Counted from the stretch's first letter, positions 22,227 through 37,300 are shown. The stretch: DNA of 64,000 bases from Aporrectodea caliginosa (GCA_020284085.1 JACEVL010000161.1:1022501-1086500), one strand, 5' to 3'. The notes: a model not told the origin generated them from the sequence alone. Made by a program: numbers and translations.

Positions 22227-25200
22227 CACAACAAGTGCAATCTGACCGGGATGATCCAGAATCCATCCACGCTGTTTAGATTCACTCCAATTGGCCAGAC
22301 CAAGACGGATGTTTCTAGGCGAAAGAAAAGACGACAATCTGTTCATAATTTGACGTATTGATATGTAACATAATGCCATTTAACGTAAAGAAATTTAACG
22401 TAATGTAATGTTATCATACCATTTGAAATAATGCGATATAACATATGCCATTTATCATAATGCAATTTAACATATGCCATTTAGCATAATGCAATATTAA
22501 CATAACGACATTTAACATAATGCTGTTTAATATAATGCCATTTGACACATTGCCGTTTAACATAATGCCATTTCACATAATGCCGTTTCACATAATCCAA
22601 TTTAACATGATCCCAATTCAACATAATCCAATTGATACCATCACACAATGTAACATAAGAGTGAAGAGAGGTCGCAAAAGGAACAGAAGTTGTCCTACTT
22701 TCGAATCGTGTCGTACATCGCAGTTTCAACGTTTCCGAGCCACTGTTCAACTGGTCCCCTGGCACGAAGGCTCCTGGAAAAATATGCAGACATTATATGG
22801 ATGATGGATAGATAAATGGATGAATAGGTGGAGGGATGGGTGGTTGGAGCAATGGATGGATGGAAGCAACGATGTATGGATGAATGGATGGATGGAAGCT
22901 TCCGAAGCAAGGATGGAAGGATGGATGGAAAGATGAATGGATGGATAGATTGATGGATGGAAGGATGGGTGGATGGATGGATGAATTGATGGAAGCATTA
23001 TGGATAGATGGATGATGGAATGAATGGATGAATGAATGAATGGATTGATGGATGGATAAAAGGAAGGATAGATAGATAGATGGAAGGATGAGAAAGATCG
23101 AATTACTTTGGCATAGCAACGACCTCTCCCTCTGGTGACGTCATTGTCCGAACAGTTGGTGGTTGCCTTGGCAACGTCTGAATGTCTAACATCTTGATTC
23201 CAGCAAAGCACTTCCCAAGACACGACTGAAATACACACAGACACCCAGTACAATTCATAGATATTTGGTGAAAGACACTGAAACACTTACAAAACACCAG
23301 AAAAAGAAGACTAGGACAAACACAGAAACACACACAGACAAATGACAGACAAACGACAGACAATCAGACAGACTGATATAGAAACCGCCAGACAAACAGA
23401 CAGACAAACAGACAGACAAACAGACAGACAAACAGACAGACAAACAGACAGACAAACAGACAGTCATACAGACAGACACAAAACAGTAGAAGAGAAGGGT
23501 ATCTACTGGACACATATCTTTCCATCATTTCCAACTCTGACGGCTGGACTCAAACAACCCTTGAACAGGCAGAGACAGAAAACCCAACATGTCACTACAC
23601 GAAACCTATCACCTGTTACAGTTGAGTAGAATTAAGCACCTGGATTGCATTGGGGCTTTTCGATTGGACCAAGACTTCGAGAAGATCCTCGTTGCTAAGA
23701 AAGTAGAATCGTGGAAACACGAGTCGCTTCGTCTCCAGGTAGTCCTACAACAACACAAACAATTGCAATAGAAAATAACAATAGTAATAACACTAACAAG
23801 GGTCAGAGTGGAGGGCAGTAACCAAAATAACAATAGCATTAGGAGCAGTTCATCAACAAGTGCCTGGAACAGCAAACTAAAAAAACACTACTGACTTACT
23901 TTATTATTTTATTTTATTATAAATAACAAAAGCAATCAGAAATCACTCAGAACTGTAAGTTAATATACATGTACATCATAATATCAAGATAATATCAGAT
24001 AACATGAAATCGGGGTTGGGTCGGAGCGACAAACAGAATATCATATATAAATCCAGAATGACACAATTGGAATGAATGATTACAATAACCCACACAAAAA
24101 ACCCCAACTTAATATCATGTACATAACACAACATACTGTGACTCCCCCACCCCCATAGGAGACACCACTGCATAGGAGCAAGCAATGGACGAGACCTGGA
24201 ACGGTCTCATGAGTAAGAACAAAAGTAAGTAAGTATCGGGGCCGCCCGATTACATATGGATCAGCACACTGGCATTATCATACTGAATCGAGCCCCAAGG
24301 CCCAACATGCTTTGTAGGCCCTAGTTTATATTGCAGGCTGTCTGTTCTGTTAAAACGTTAAGATTTATGTCTTCAGTCATTTGTGTTCTTGGAGAATTGT
24401 TTAATTGTCATAACATGGTAAATGTACCACGCCACTGCATTTGTCAGCAATTCATTAGAATGAAATGATATTATTAGTAATTATTAATTAAGTACTTAAT
24501 ACTTAAGACATACGCTGAGACATTTCTGGATCTTTTCCAGTTGTGCGTTGACTGCGGATAGCGTTTCCATGACTCCGATGGCTGTAGCCGACCGCAGGGC
24601 ATTTGGTTGTTCTGCTGTTTTCTTCATGATGTCTGTCCATTTTTCATTCGCTTCATCAAACAGCTTCGACTCATTTGGCAACTGCCTGCAAAACAAGACA
24701 GAAAAACTAATCTGTTTTTATGGAGAAATAGTCAGGGGGAGGAAGAAGGAGGAGGTGGAATGAAGGAAAGGAGGAAAATGGGAGGAGAAGAAAAATGGGA
24801 GAATGATCAGAGGAAAAGGAAAACGTTGATGAGAAGGAGGTGGAAGAGGAGCTACAAAGCAGGCTTAAGTGAAAAGGACTGAGCATTAGTGATGAGGAGG
24901 AATAGAAGTAAAAGCATGATGTAGGACAAAAAGTAAAAGAGGTCCAGTAAGTGGATCCAGTACTTAAAAAGACAAGTAAGGAGTGACAAGAGGACTTATT
25001 GTTATCAAAAGGCCAAGGAGGAAGGTTAGGATTCCACTTCTTATGAAGGAGGAAGAAGGATGAGGATGGAAGAGAGGGAATAGACTGGAGGAGGAGGACA
25101 GATGTTTTGAGAAGACTAGAAGAAGACAAGCAGTCCCTCACATGGCTAATCCCAAGCCAGGCTTGACCATATAACCTTCCAACATATGCACACTTACATG

Positions 25201-28200
25201 GCATGTACAGTATATGAATGGTAATTCATATAGCACCCTGATTCAACTGTGGGTAGGGGCAGTCAGCTGACCTGTGGATGTCGGAGGAGGTGAAGATCTG
25301 TTCGAGGTAGATCCAGTTGCGTTGGCAGACCAGCCAGACGTCCATTGTCTTGGAAAACAGCTGGAGACGCCTCTCCCAATCCTCCACCTCACCCTAAATG
25401 AAAAACACATCAACACAATCCCCATGAAACACACAGCAGTATGCATCAATGTATGCAATACTTGTTTTTATGTACAAATGCATGCAATGTATGCATGTAC
25501 ATTGAAATTGATGCATAAGTATGTATGCATCTTTGTCAGGGATGGGCAAATTATTTAAAGAAATGTAACTGAATTACAAATTACTTTGGGGCATGAAATA
25601 GAAATTCAAATTACAAAATACATGGGAAAATGCAATTAAATTACAAATTGCAAATTACAAATTACACGATTCAAGTAATTTCAATTATGTAATTTCAATT
25701 ACTGCATATCCGTGATCTCTGTATGTATGTATGCATACATGCATGCATGCATGTATGCATGTATGCATGCAATGTATATAAATAAATTGGTCTTTATATG
25801 TATGTATCTATGGAGAAATATTATCTATGCATGAATGTATGTATAGCATCTTAAAGAATGCCTCAAACATAATCTTATCAATATCTGCCCTAAAACTCTG
25901 ATCATGAATGAATAAACGAATGAATATTCACAATGAATAATACTACATTGATCGAGTAATCTCATTCCAATTGAATGACTTGACAATGATCAAATGATCG
26001 AACTGTAACAGAGTATCGAACCATCTTACTTTGATCGGAGCAACGTATCTCGATCCACGGATCGTTCCGATCGTGACCTGACTTTCTTCGAGTTGGGTGA
26101 AGAGTTCGTCCGCACCGGAAATGATGCAGACGGTACCAGTGGAGTGGGGAACCAGTCTAAGGTCGGTCGTCTGCCAGAGGTCGCTCAGTCGCGCCAATGT
26201 CTGCTCCAACATTGCTTCACTTGTCGCTCTTGTTGAGATCTCCTGAAGACGAGACTTATGACGAATGACCTACGAGAGAAAAACAATTAAGAGGATTTAG
26301 TTACTGAAGTGATGAGGAGGTGGAGGAGGAAGAGGAATAACGAGCAGGAGGAGGAAGAAAAGGAGGATGGATAGAAGGAGGAAGAGGAGGAGGAGGAAGG
26401 TAACGATGAGGATAGTCTGACTGACTGCGGCAGAGAGAGACGGACAGAGAGAGACAGAGAGAAGCAGAGAGAGACAGACACAGATAGATGTATAGAGAGA
26501 TAGACAGATAGAGCGAGAGGGAGGTAGACACAGACACGGGGTTGTGTGTGGTGGCATCGGTGGCAGAGAGACAGATAGAGAGACAGAGAGATACACAGAG
26601 AGATATATAGAGAGATAGACATAGTGTGAGAAATAGATACAGAGACAATATTGGTGATGGTGTGGTGCTGCCCGTTGGTAGGGGCTGTGGTGGCATGGAT
26701 GGCAGAGAGACACAGAAAGGCAGATAGTGGCAGAGAGAGAGACAGAGAGACATACAGAGAGAGACAGAGAGAGTGGTCTTTCTCAAATCCTGATTTGACT
26801 AACATTCATGTCTCGTAGGTTGCCTAGCGTTAGTCTGTTGTTGTTGGCGATGGACTTTTCCAGGAGAGACTCAATCTGGAACCAGTGACGTGGCTTCAGC
26901 GAAGGGTTACGGAGGCTGGCAATACATGGCATCAGCTGCTTAAAGTCCATCAATTTGCTCTTCAACTGAGGAACGACGTTGTTGTTTGGCAAACCTAAAT
27001 TCATATTTAAGATTCAGTTTTGTAAAAGATCACTCACTGTTTGTCACTCACTCACTCACTGCACTCACTTCATCACCAGCACTACCACTCACTCACTACC
27101 TCACTACCACTACACCTCACTGCCGTCACTACCACCACCAATACCACCAGCCTTACCACCATCCGCCTCTGATACCACAGACAGACTCCTACCAAAACTG
27201 CATTCAATACCACTACACCCCTACCAACACCACCCCACCACTGATACCAGTATTAATACCTCATCATCATCATCATCATAACTTCAACCCTCCGGCACAA
27301 TGAATGAATGAATGATTTTACTCACTCAATCAATCAATAAATAAATCAGATTCAATGAGTCAATCAATTAATCAATAAATCAATGATGAATGAATGATTT
27401 ACGGATTAAACAAACTGGAGGCTTCACCTTTTTCCAGAACAAACACGGTTTGCGTGAGACGGTTGACATATTTCTGGAGATGATCGACGTTGATGAGATC
27501 GAAGAAAGTCTTGATCCATTCCGCCGAGACTTTGTCCCAATCCTGCTGAGATTCCCACAAGAGTCGCCTCAGTCGCAGGTCTCGTTCGATCTCTCCAAGG
27601 TCAATCAGAAGGTCACGAGCTGGTTCAAACCGATTCTGGTCACGCCTGTTCAGCTCCCTGGGAAAAGAGAAATCTATGATTTACAGGTGAATTAATCCTT
27701 TTGCTGTCATTCGGATTAAGGTTTCACTTGCAGTGAATGCCACTTTAGAAAGCATCAGATCAGAAAAATGAAATTAAAAAGAATTTCGAACAGATCAGAT
27801 CAGAACAGATTAAAATAGAACTTATTAGAACAGATAAGATTAGAACAGATTAGATCAGAACATTCAAAAAGAACCTACTAAAACAGACCAGACTGGAACA
27901 GATTAGATTAGAAGATGCCACTGTAGAAAGCATCAGATCAGAGTAGAAGTTTATGGTTTACGAGGCTCATACAAGGTTAGAGCACTCACCTTGTAATGTA
28001 ATGTAATGTAATGTAACAAAACATTTATAAAGCACCACTTAAGAGTCTCTCAGAAGCGCTCAACACGTGGCCATCAAACAGCTGAAAAAGTGCGTCTTTA
28101 AGAGTTTAGAGAAAACTATATAGCCGCATGCAGCACGCACAGAGGGCGGAAGAGCGTTCCAGATCCGTGTAACAGGGAGAGTACGTGGTTACGGATATGT

Positions 28201-28303
28201 TTGTTGAAGAGATTAATGTTTGATCCTCCTCCCCAAGGCGGGACCGAGTACGGACCTTGAGCAAGTCCTTCACTCACAGTTGCTTAGCACCTACTAATGT
28301 GCA

Positions 28304-28345
<42 letters not shown>

Positions 28346-28447
28346 TAATAATAATAATAATTCATCAGCAGTCAGCCTAGAATTGATTGATTTTCTGGCA
28401 AGCATAAAATGAGGGATTTTTAATGGATGTAAATTTAAAAAAAAAAA

Positions 28448-28482
<35 letters not shown>

Positions 28483-31313
28483 TAACAATAATACTACTAA
28501 CTCAGACATCAGCTTTCTCGTTCGCGTCAGGGAACTAGTGAATCTCTCGCGATAGCTGGCAAAGTTCCGAGCGCTGGTGAGCATCTGCTCGACTTCCTCG
28601 GCAAGAACCTCGATCTTCTGGAGAGCGACAATCGCCATCGTGTCCTGACTGAGGAAGAGAGGATCCATGACCTCGTTCTTTAGACTGGCCACTCTCTTCG
28701 CCATCTCCTGCATCCGCTTCTCCAGGTCTCCGCTGAACTTTACGATGTGGTCGTCCAGTTTGGCCTCCGCATATAAAATGCTCGACTGGAATGAAACAGA
28801 AAATAATCGTAATCTATAAATTTCCGAAGTGCGAACTGAATGCTAAGCACAAGGAAACACGTTAATCACGAGCGCTTTGGTATAATCAATAAAGTTTTTG
28901 ACCCCAGTTCCTTCTTGACAACTAAAATGTTTGTAATTTTACTTAACTAATTTATTTAACCTGAAGTAGAAAATAATTGAATTCTGGAAGTTCCGGCCTT
29001 GTCCCGAATGTCACAGCTCCTTTAATTTACAGTTTAAATTTAGTTCATTTTATTAATATATTTAAAGCTATGGAAACCAAAACACTCTTAATTAATCCAC
29101 CTTGAGTTGTTGGAAGCTTGGTGATAACATTTGGTAGACAGCAAATTCCTCTGGTTCAACCGTCATCCCAAAGTCATTGGCGATCGTAAATAGCTTTGTG
29201 ACGTGGTAGTATTCCTTCTCCAGTCCCGACAGATCGGCGTTGACCTTTCCGATAAAGGTCATGTGCTCCACAAACTCCTCCACTGTATCACAGACTTTGT
29301 CCAGTTTCTTCCAAGACGTCTGGAAGATTTACGAAAGGGTTAATTCAAATCAAGAGAGCATCACATGCCATTCAAAGCCAATAAAGCTATCATGGGTTAA
29401 ATCGATCAAATGCCAAGCTTCTGAATCCTTCAATGAAGGGATGGATGGTTGGTTGGATGGATGGATGGACGAGTGGATGGATGGACGGACGGACGGACGG
29501 ACGGATGGATGGATGGACGAACGGGCCAATCCTCTCCCTCGCCGTCTCATCTTCCCACCAACAGTGTAGGTCAGTGTACTCATTATAGCTGAGTTGGCAA
29601 TGTGGTGCAGGTGGAGCAGAAATCTCAAAACCAAATTAGAACAACGAAACACAAAAACTATCGTAGATTATGTTGGTTTTCAGTGAATCAAGACTTACAG
29701 TACAACCCAAAGTTAATCGATCGATGACTTCAAGAAACACACAAATCAATCAATGATCGAACAACTGACTTTGATCGTGTTGATGAGTTGTTCGTTTCGT
29801 TCGACAGCGATCTTCAACCTGTCTCTAGCTGATGCATTAAGCGAATGGCGTCAAGAACTCTTGCAGGGACACAGTTTGTAAGGCAATCAGTCAAAAGTGA
29901 AGCTGCATTGGCTAAACGCAACTATCAATAACCATGGTTGTAGGAACCCAAATCGATTTCCAACTGATATCATCAGCGACCAGTGGTCCTGGCTCATACA
30001 GTACAATACACAGTTAAACATTCGTCAATTTGTAGAGTAACGCAGATCATTTTGGACCTAATAAGTGACTTTGACGTGTTGATACCTTGTGGATCTGCGA
30101 TTTGTATCCATGAAACAGATTTGCAATGGCGTCAAGAACTCTTGCAGGGTAGTTGTTTATTGGAATCGTCGATGAAGCGCTTTTACACATTGAATGGCAA
30201 TGGTTCTGTGGAAATGGAAATTGAGAAATAACTGAGAGGTGACTTCAGAGGTAACTTGAGGGAAGTTGAGGGGTAACTTGATGAGTAACTTGATAAGTAA
30301 TTTGAGAGGTAACTTGATAAGTAATTTGAGAATGAAACGTCAGAGGTTCTGTGCAACTGGAAATTGAGAAATAACTTGAGAGGTGACTTCAGAGGTAACT
30401 TGAGGGGTAACTTGAGAGGTAACTTGATAAGTAACTTGAGAGGTAACTTGATAAGTAACTTGATAGGTAACTTGACAGGTAACTTGATAAGTAACTTGAG
30501 AGGTAACTTGATAAGTAATTTGAAAGGTAACTTGATAAGTAACTTGAGAGGTAACTTGAGGGGTATCTTGAAACCTAGTCGAAAGGTAAGTTGGGACATA
30601 AGCTGAGGGATAAAAAAAGACAGCGAGTTGAAAGGTACATCAAAAGTCGAGAAGCAGGTGAAGAGATAAATTGAAAGGTGAGTTGAGAGGTAAGTCCATA
30701 GGTAAGTTGAGGAGTGAGCAGAGAGTTGAAAGATAAACTAAGGGTGGACCTGACACTAACCTGTTCCGTGAAGGTCGTTAGCATCCACTGGAATTGTTCA
30801 ACCGTCCACTGTTTCTGCTTCCATGAATCATCTGCCTCCACCTGGCGACCCCTCTCCACCATTGCCGCGTATTTTTGGTAGTCCTGCAATTCAAAACAAA
30901 TACAACCACTACTGCTGCTACTGCTAATAATTAATTATATATAATAATAGAATAGAAATGTTGAAATGTCATGAAGTGGTGAAAATCCGAAGTGAACTGT
31001 TTCGGTCATGCTATACTCGCCCCTTTTCAAGGTTTCTACTCAGAATCTTACGCTATGAACTACACTCATTTCACTGAATCGGAAGAACATTCACGCCTGT
31101 GGATGTTGTTGAGCGAACTATGCGAGAACTGAATCGCTGCCCATAGATCCCTCAAATTCCGTATAATGAAAGGTGGTATTCAAACCTGCAACCCGCGGAT
31201 GCAAGGCAAATTCGAACATACCATCCTACACCACCGCATCGATATATAATAGAACAGAGATGTCATGTGAAGTTCTAATAATAATAATGACGATGATGAT
31301 AATTATGATGATG

Positions 31314-31352
<39 letters not shown>

Positions 31353-34300
31353 GTAATAATAATAATGATCACTGCTCTCATTAGCTCCACATAATTTTTG
31401 TTCCTATGGGAATACACTCACCTCATATAAACAGCATTAAAAATAAAGAAACAACAAAAATACTAAAAACAACAAGAAGAAGATGCTACATACCAAGGCG
31501 AATGCTTCCACATCTTCGAGAGATCGGTTGATGTAATTCCTCAGACGATTTTGTGTTTCAACACATTTCCGATCCTCCTCAAACATCGACCTTGTGTCTG
31601 GCCAGACTCTCCTCAACGCTTCCTCTCCTTCCTCCGCTTCTTCTTCATCATCAGCCGACATCCGTCCTGTGACCTCAGCCATGCGCTCTCTTTTGGGAAG
31701 TGAATAGAACGCAAGGAGACGGGGCTCAGTAAACAACGAAGCAAACGTTGCTACAGCAGAAAAGAAGATCAGCTCGAATTATTATTATTATGATTGTTAT
31801 TATTATTATTATCATTATCATTATTATTATTATTAAATTTGTAATGTGCACATGGTCACAAATGGTCTAAATGAAAAGGACAAAAATGGGCTATATAAGC
31901 TAACTGTAGCAAGTGGATGGGCTAAATGGACTAAACTTAATGGAACATGGGCCTAAGCTTGTTTACATACAGATTAATGAGAAATGTCAATTTTCAACCC
32001 ACCAACTGTGCGATGGAAGTCGGCTTCAATGTCTTGAAAGCTATTTCTGATTTCTGTGACATCTGGTGACAATGTCACAGTTGCTGCCTGTGACGATGAC
32101 TTCTTTGCTGACCTAAGTCACAAGAACAAGCGACACATAATTATTATGCCTGTTCATAAATGACTCTAAAGTGGGTCCAAGTATTTTTAATTCTGAACTT
32201 TCTATATGAAGTATCTAAGAATACAAGATGATTTCTATGTGAGATGATGATGTACTTGTGTCATCTATAAAATGATGTGAATACCTGTCATCTGTAGATG
32301 AAGTTTGATCATCCGGGTCATCCTCGCTTTCTTCTTCCATCTCTTCACCATTTTCTATCGACTCTATTTCATTCAAACAAATTCACAGTTGAGTAATTAC
32401 TTTCACAAGTGTGTAAGGGCTCAACTTGTAATGCGAGAATATGAGTTCGACTCATTCCCTGAGATGGTTACTGAGGGAGTCGAGCAAGTCCTTCACTTAC
32501 ACTTCAGCGCACAATTATTGGTGCTTGGTCATCAGATAGTGGTCCTTAACCATGTGTAATAATGAATGCAATAATAATAATAATGAATGTAATGATGATT
32601 GGCTGACTGGTAAGCTGGCTGGCTGACTGACAGAAAACTGACTTATTGACTGACTGACTGAATGACTGACTGACTGAATACTGCCTGGCAGGCGGACTGC
32701 CTTACTGCCTGAATACAGCAAAGACTGCCCAACTAACTGACTCAATCAGACTAACTGACTGACTGACCTTTGTCCTTTGATCTTTGGCTGAACTGGACGG
32801 ACTTCCTCGGAGACTGAGCCCTCGAAGAGTAGGAGCAGAGGAGGTCCTCTTTGAAAGACAGGAAGCCCTGGAAGGGGAATGAAAGGAAGATGAATTCTCT
32901 TCCAGCTGTTCGGATGATGGAAGGAGAAGTCTCAGTTCCACGCTTATGATCGGCTCAGGAACCAAAACGACTTCACGACTATCGTCAAGTTCCTGCAGAA
33001 TCTGGAAAAGTTTTTCGTTGTACTTAATATGATTATTAAGCTTACTGACCTCAGAATTTCCTGCATACTGCAATATGGTATGGGCAATATGGTTCAAGGC
33101 TAAGATTAAATGTAAGCTGTTCGTATAGTGGCAGGGGCCCCTTACGGATCCCACACTAGTCAATTATTCTCTCAATTTAATCTTCTAAAAGTGGAACAGA
33201 TAAGAACCTTACAAGTGGGGGAGTTTATGTACCGTTATGATAGAGACCTTCTCCCCCAGTGTTTAAAGGACTTTTCTGTCCTCCGAAGTGACCTTACGAG
33301 AAATTCCAGTTCTTATCGCTGTATCTATGCTCGAACTAACACCCGCCTATTCTCAATCAAACTATCTGGCGTTTTAATTTGGGAAAAAATTCCACCTGAA
33401 ATCCGACAGTCACCTAGTTTGTCTATATTTAAAAGAAAACTGCGCACCCATCTTGTTATGGAGGTTAATCAATAGTCTTTTCCTAAATGGAGTGTTTTTC
33501 TTGTCTTTTTTCCTGTCTTTTTTCCTTTCTTGGATTGTTAGTTAAGGTTTATAATGGAACAAATGCAATGCACTGTACTCTTAAATACATCACTCAGCTG
33601 TAACCTAATAATATCATTGACGATGGACCTAATGGTCATTTATTGAAGGTGTTTCCTCTTAAGTCTTTTCAGTTGCGATTGTTGAAGTAGTTAAGTTAGT
33701 TAAGGTTTATTTTATATTATATGAAACCTCTTAGGCTTTTCTTTTCATGCGATTGTTGAAGTAGTTAAGTTAGTTAAGGTTTATTTAGTATAATATTATA
33801 AAACTGAGTACTTTTGTGGATTCTACTCATCCAGTTATTTTAAGAATATGATCGCCATCAATGCAACATCTTGGTAATTAGGTGCTATTTAGAATCTAAT
33901 GATCCCTTCAGGGTCTTTTCTGTGAATTCTATTGCTGATGTTTCAAAATAAAAAGAATTGATTGATTGATGATTGCTTGATTGAAAGGGATTTAGTTGCA
34001 GGGGTAAGATAAAGAAATTAATTAATTTATCTGCTGATAATATAATTATTATTGCAATCGCATGTAATTATAATTTTTTGTAACAATCACGTGACATATG
34101 GCACTGACTTACGGACTCAATGGCTGAATTTTTTGATTGATTTTTGATTGATTGATGCATTGATGCATTGATAAAACTGCATTCAATGCATGATTGTCTT
34201 GTAGATTGAAGTAGATGGAATGAATGACTAGAGAGGGAGACACAGAGACAGATACAAAGAGCAAGACAGGGAGACAGAGGCAGGAAAACAGAGCAAGACA

Positions 34301-37300
34301 GACAGATGACAGAGAGAGACACAGACAGACAGACAGAGACACAGAAAGAGACAAAGAGAGACAGAGAGAGACAAAGATCAAGACAGAGACACAGAGACAG
34401 AGGCAGAAATACAGAGCGAGACGGACAGAGACAGAGACAGACAGAGAGAGACAGAAACAGACAAAAAGAGAAACAGACAGACACAGACAGACAGATACAG
34501 ACAGACAGAACAGACAGACAGACAGAAACAGACAGATGATAGAAACAGGGACAAAATCTGTTGACCTTGTCTACGTCTGGCAGTTGTCGAGTTTCGTCTT
34601 TTCTGTCGAAGTCGAAACAAGCGACGCTGTCCAAAGTCGGAAGACGAACAGACGCACGAGACGTTGTCCTAGCAACAGAATCAGATGACACACATCATCT
34701 CCAATCAGTTGATGACTGAATCATCGAGTGACCGATCAACTGATCGATCAATCACTGATCGATCAATGGACAATACATCGATGGATGAATTGAGGGATGG
34801 TTGAATGCTTCAATGGATGGATGGAAGCTGGATGGATGGATAGATGAATAGACGGATAGATGGATGAATGGATAGATGGACGAATGGATAGATGAATGAA
34901 TGGATAGATGGACGAATGGATAGATGAATGGACAGAAGGATTGAGGGATCGATGGATGGACGGATGGGTGCATTGATGCATGGTTGACTGATTGATTGGA
35001 TGATTGATGGAATGACTGACTGGTTATTTAATTCACTGATTGGTCTGATTCAGCAATTGATTTGACTGAATTATTGATTGGTTGAATGATTGATTGATCC
35101 CCTACCTGGATGCTGCGCTGCGTGGTTTGCCAGAGGATGTTCTTCTTTTGGTCGGCGGATGAGGAAGAGATGCGGAGGAAGGTGGCTGACGGTGGAGGAT
35201 GCCATCAGACACAGATTCTGAGTCCTATAATCAGACAGTGAAGCCTCAGTGCACACATTTCAATTTCTAATGTTTTAGAGATACAACCATACAGAACCAA
35301 AGAGACAGACAGGCGTGCAGACAGACACATAAGCAAACACACACACGTGCAATCAGACAAAGCCAGATAGACAGACAGGCATGCAGACAGATACATAGGC
35401 AAACAGACACATAGGCAGGCAGACACAGACACATGCAATCAGACAAAGTCAGATAGACACACAGGCATGCAGACATTCAAAGACAGATAAGCAAACTAAC
35501 ATACACTGCCAAACAAAAGCACATAATTATTTGGTTTTAACTAAAAAGGAAACATTTTCTAGGGATCACCGCATGATGCTCACCACTCCATTGTCTAATT
35601 CTCTGCCAGCCTCTGAAGCAGCTGCGACGAATCTCGTGAGGTCATCGAGTGCTCGGTCGACGATGGTCCTCAGCATCTCTTGAAGGATCAGATCAACGAG
35701 ACGAAGGAACTGAGACAGACGATGAAGGATACGACGCCATTCGACCAACTGAGTGTACGTCACTAACACAGAAACAACGCACAGACAGATGTACAGATGA
35801 ACTGAGACAGACAAACAGATGGACGGAAAAACAGACAGACAAACAGACAGACAAACAGACAGACAGACTGTCAAACAAACACGAACAGACAGAGAGACAC
35901 ATAGACAGACAGCCTGACAAATACAGACAGAGAGACAGAGAGACAAGCAAACAGGCAGACAGACAAATAGAAAGACAGAGAGACAAACAGACAGACAGAA
36001 AGACAAACAGAAAGACAGACACACACACAGACAGACAGCCTGGCAAATACAGACACACAGACAAACAGACAGGCAGACAGACAAATAGAAAGAGAGAGAC
36101 AAACAGACAGATAGACAGAAAAACAAACAGAAAGACAGAAAGGTACACAGACAGACAGAGACAGACATTGTATTTATTTACTTTATTTATTTATTCATTT
36201 ACTGTATTTATTTATTGATTATGCACTTAAGTATCTTCAACTGCAATTACTATTACTATTTAAATCCTAATCGGCAAATCTGAACTATAATAATATAATA
36301 ATATAATAATAATAATATAATAATAATAATAATATTTTCCCTGTCGTCTGTAACTTAAGAAATCGTTAAACACTGGACAGAATTAATATTGTTTAGACAC
36401 CTTTTTAATTGCTTCTTCTGACACAATAAACTCGTCAATTTCATTCAATCGCTAGATCCTTAACATCATCTGGGTTTAACATATTGGGTAAATAATGTCG
36501 ACGTGAACGGTCCTTGCGGGCACAAAATCCAAGATAAAATAACCAAATCCTGTGTATTGTATTGTATGTTGTTTCTATTGTGCTGTAATTTATTTGTCCA
36601 CTATTAGTTTCAGTCGCGAGATGACGCATTGGCGCACTCTTTCATATTGGATAAATAAGGTCGACGTGAACGGCCCTTGCGGTCACAAGATCCAGGATGA
36701 AATAACTAAATCCAGGATGTTCTGCTGTATGGCCATGTGCACTTCTGAACTTTGGAAGGAGGACAATATCAAATACAGTTGTATTGCATTGTATGTTATG
36801 TTGTTTCTATATTGTAATGTATTTATTTCTTTTATTTATTTATTATATATGTATTTATCGTATTTATTTTCTGTATTTATTTATTTATTTACTGTATTTA
36901 TTTAAAATTGGAGCAGCTCAGGCTGTTCCAAATCGGTGAATTTATGTACAATTACGACCGAGGCCTACCACCTCCAGTATACAAGGGATTCTTTAATCTT
37001 GCCTCAGAGGTTCACTCCCACTTAACAAGAAACTCCGTAAATTATAGAAGTGTCTTTGCCCGCTCAAACACTCGTCAGTTCTCAATAAAATCTATTGGCG
37101 CCACTACCTGAAATAAAATTCCTCAAGAAATCAGAAAATCTCCCTCACTTACACTGTTTAAGAATAAGCTTCGCACTTATTTAGTTGAAGATAATTATTA
37201 ATGCTTTGATGTATTAATCTTTTATTTCCATGTGTTTAACTGCACTTCTCACTCATTCCTTTTACTTTCATTAGTTAGTTTAAATTAGTTAAGGTTAGTT

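Larger units (their letters stand above)
22227..26994 (-). other. Dynein heavy chain exons 23-30: linker domain, cut off before AAA1
   Basis: Residues about 1194-1565. The order is [27 protein letters not shown], then [45 protein letters not shown], the [20 protein letters not shown] signature, [13 protein letters not shown] and [13 protein letters not shown]. The next expected part (the approach to the AAA1 GPAGTGKT loop) is absent anywhere to the left on the minus strand. If the last donor were skipped, the frame would stop at about 22176. Confidence 0.9.
27428..30883 (-). other. Dynein heavy chain exons 17-22: stem leading into the linker
   Basis: Residues about 876-1194. [51 protein letters not shown] and the [14 protein letters not shown] segment follow the family order. 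Exon 18 (30138-30086) has a weak acceptor, but it is the only join that keeps phase between 30761 and 29818, and its product (ICFMDTNRR) resembles the expected LLLIDTRLL stretch. A decayed copy of the same region lies at 29764-29873. Confidence 0.75.
31494..35762 (-). other. Dynein heavy chain exons 10-16: tail dimerisation/stem part
   Basis: Residues about 516-875. [24 protein letters not shown] resembles the conserved YTEQ..RLxxFIRLxDYL segment. A Ser/Thr- and acid-rich insert (exons 11-14, about 95 acidic or serine-rich residues) is longer than I would expect. [12 protein letters not shown] then rejoins the conserved pattern. The introns are dominated by GACA and GGAT microsatellites. Confidence 0.75.

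Noticed and set aside
33128..33475. Stand-alone 115-codon gene
   Set aside because: Matches the C-terminal end of a LINE reverse-transcriptase ORF, has a second broken copy at 36908 and ends in a GATT tail.
34224..34688. Long Arg/Gln/Thr-rich plus ORF and Cys/Leu/Ser-rich minus ORFs
   Set aside because: They translate the GACA microsatellite. Only the stretch 34566-34668 on the minus strand is a real (dynein) exon.
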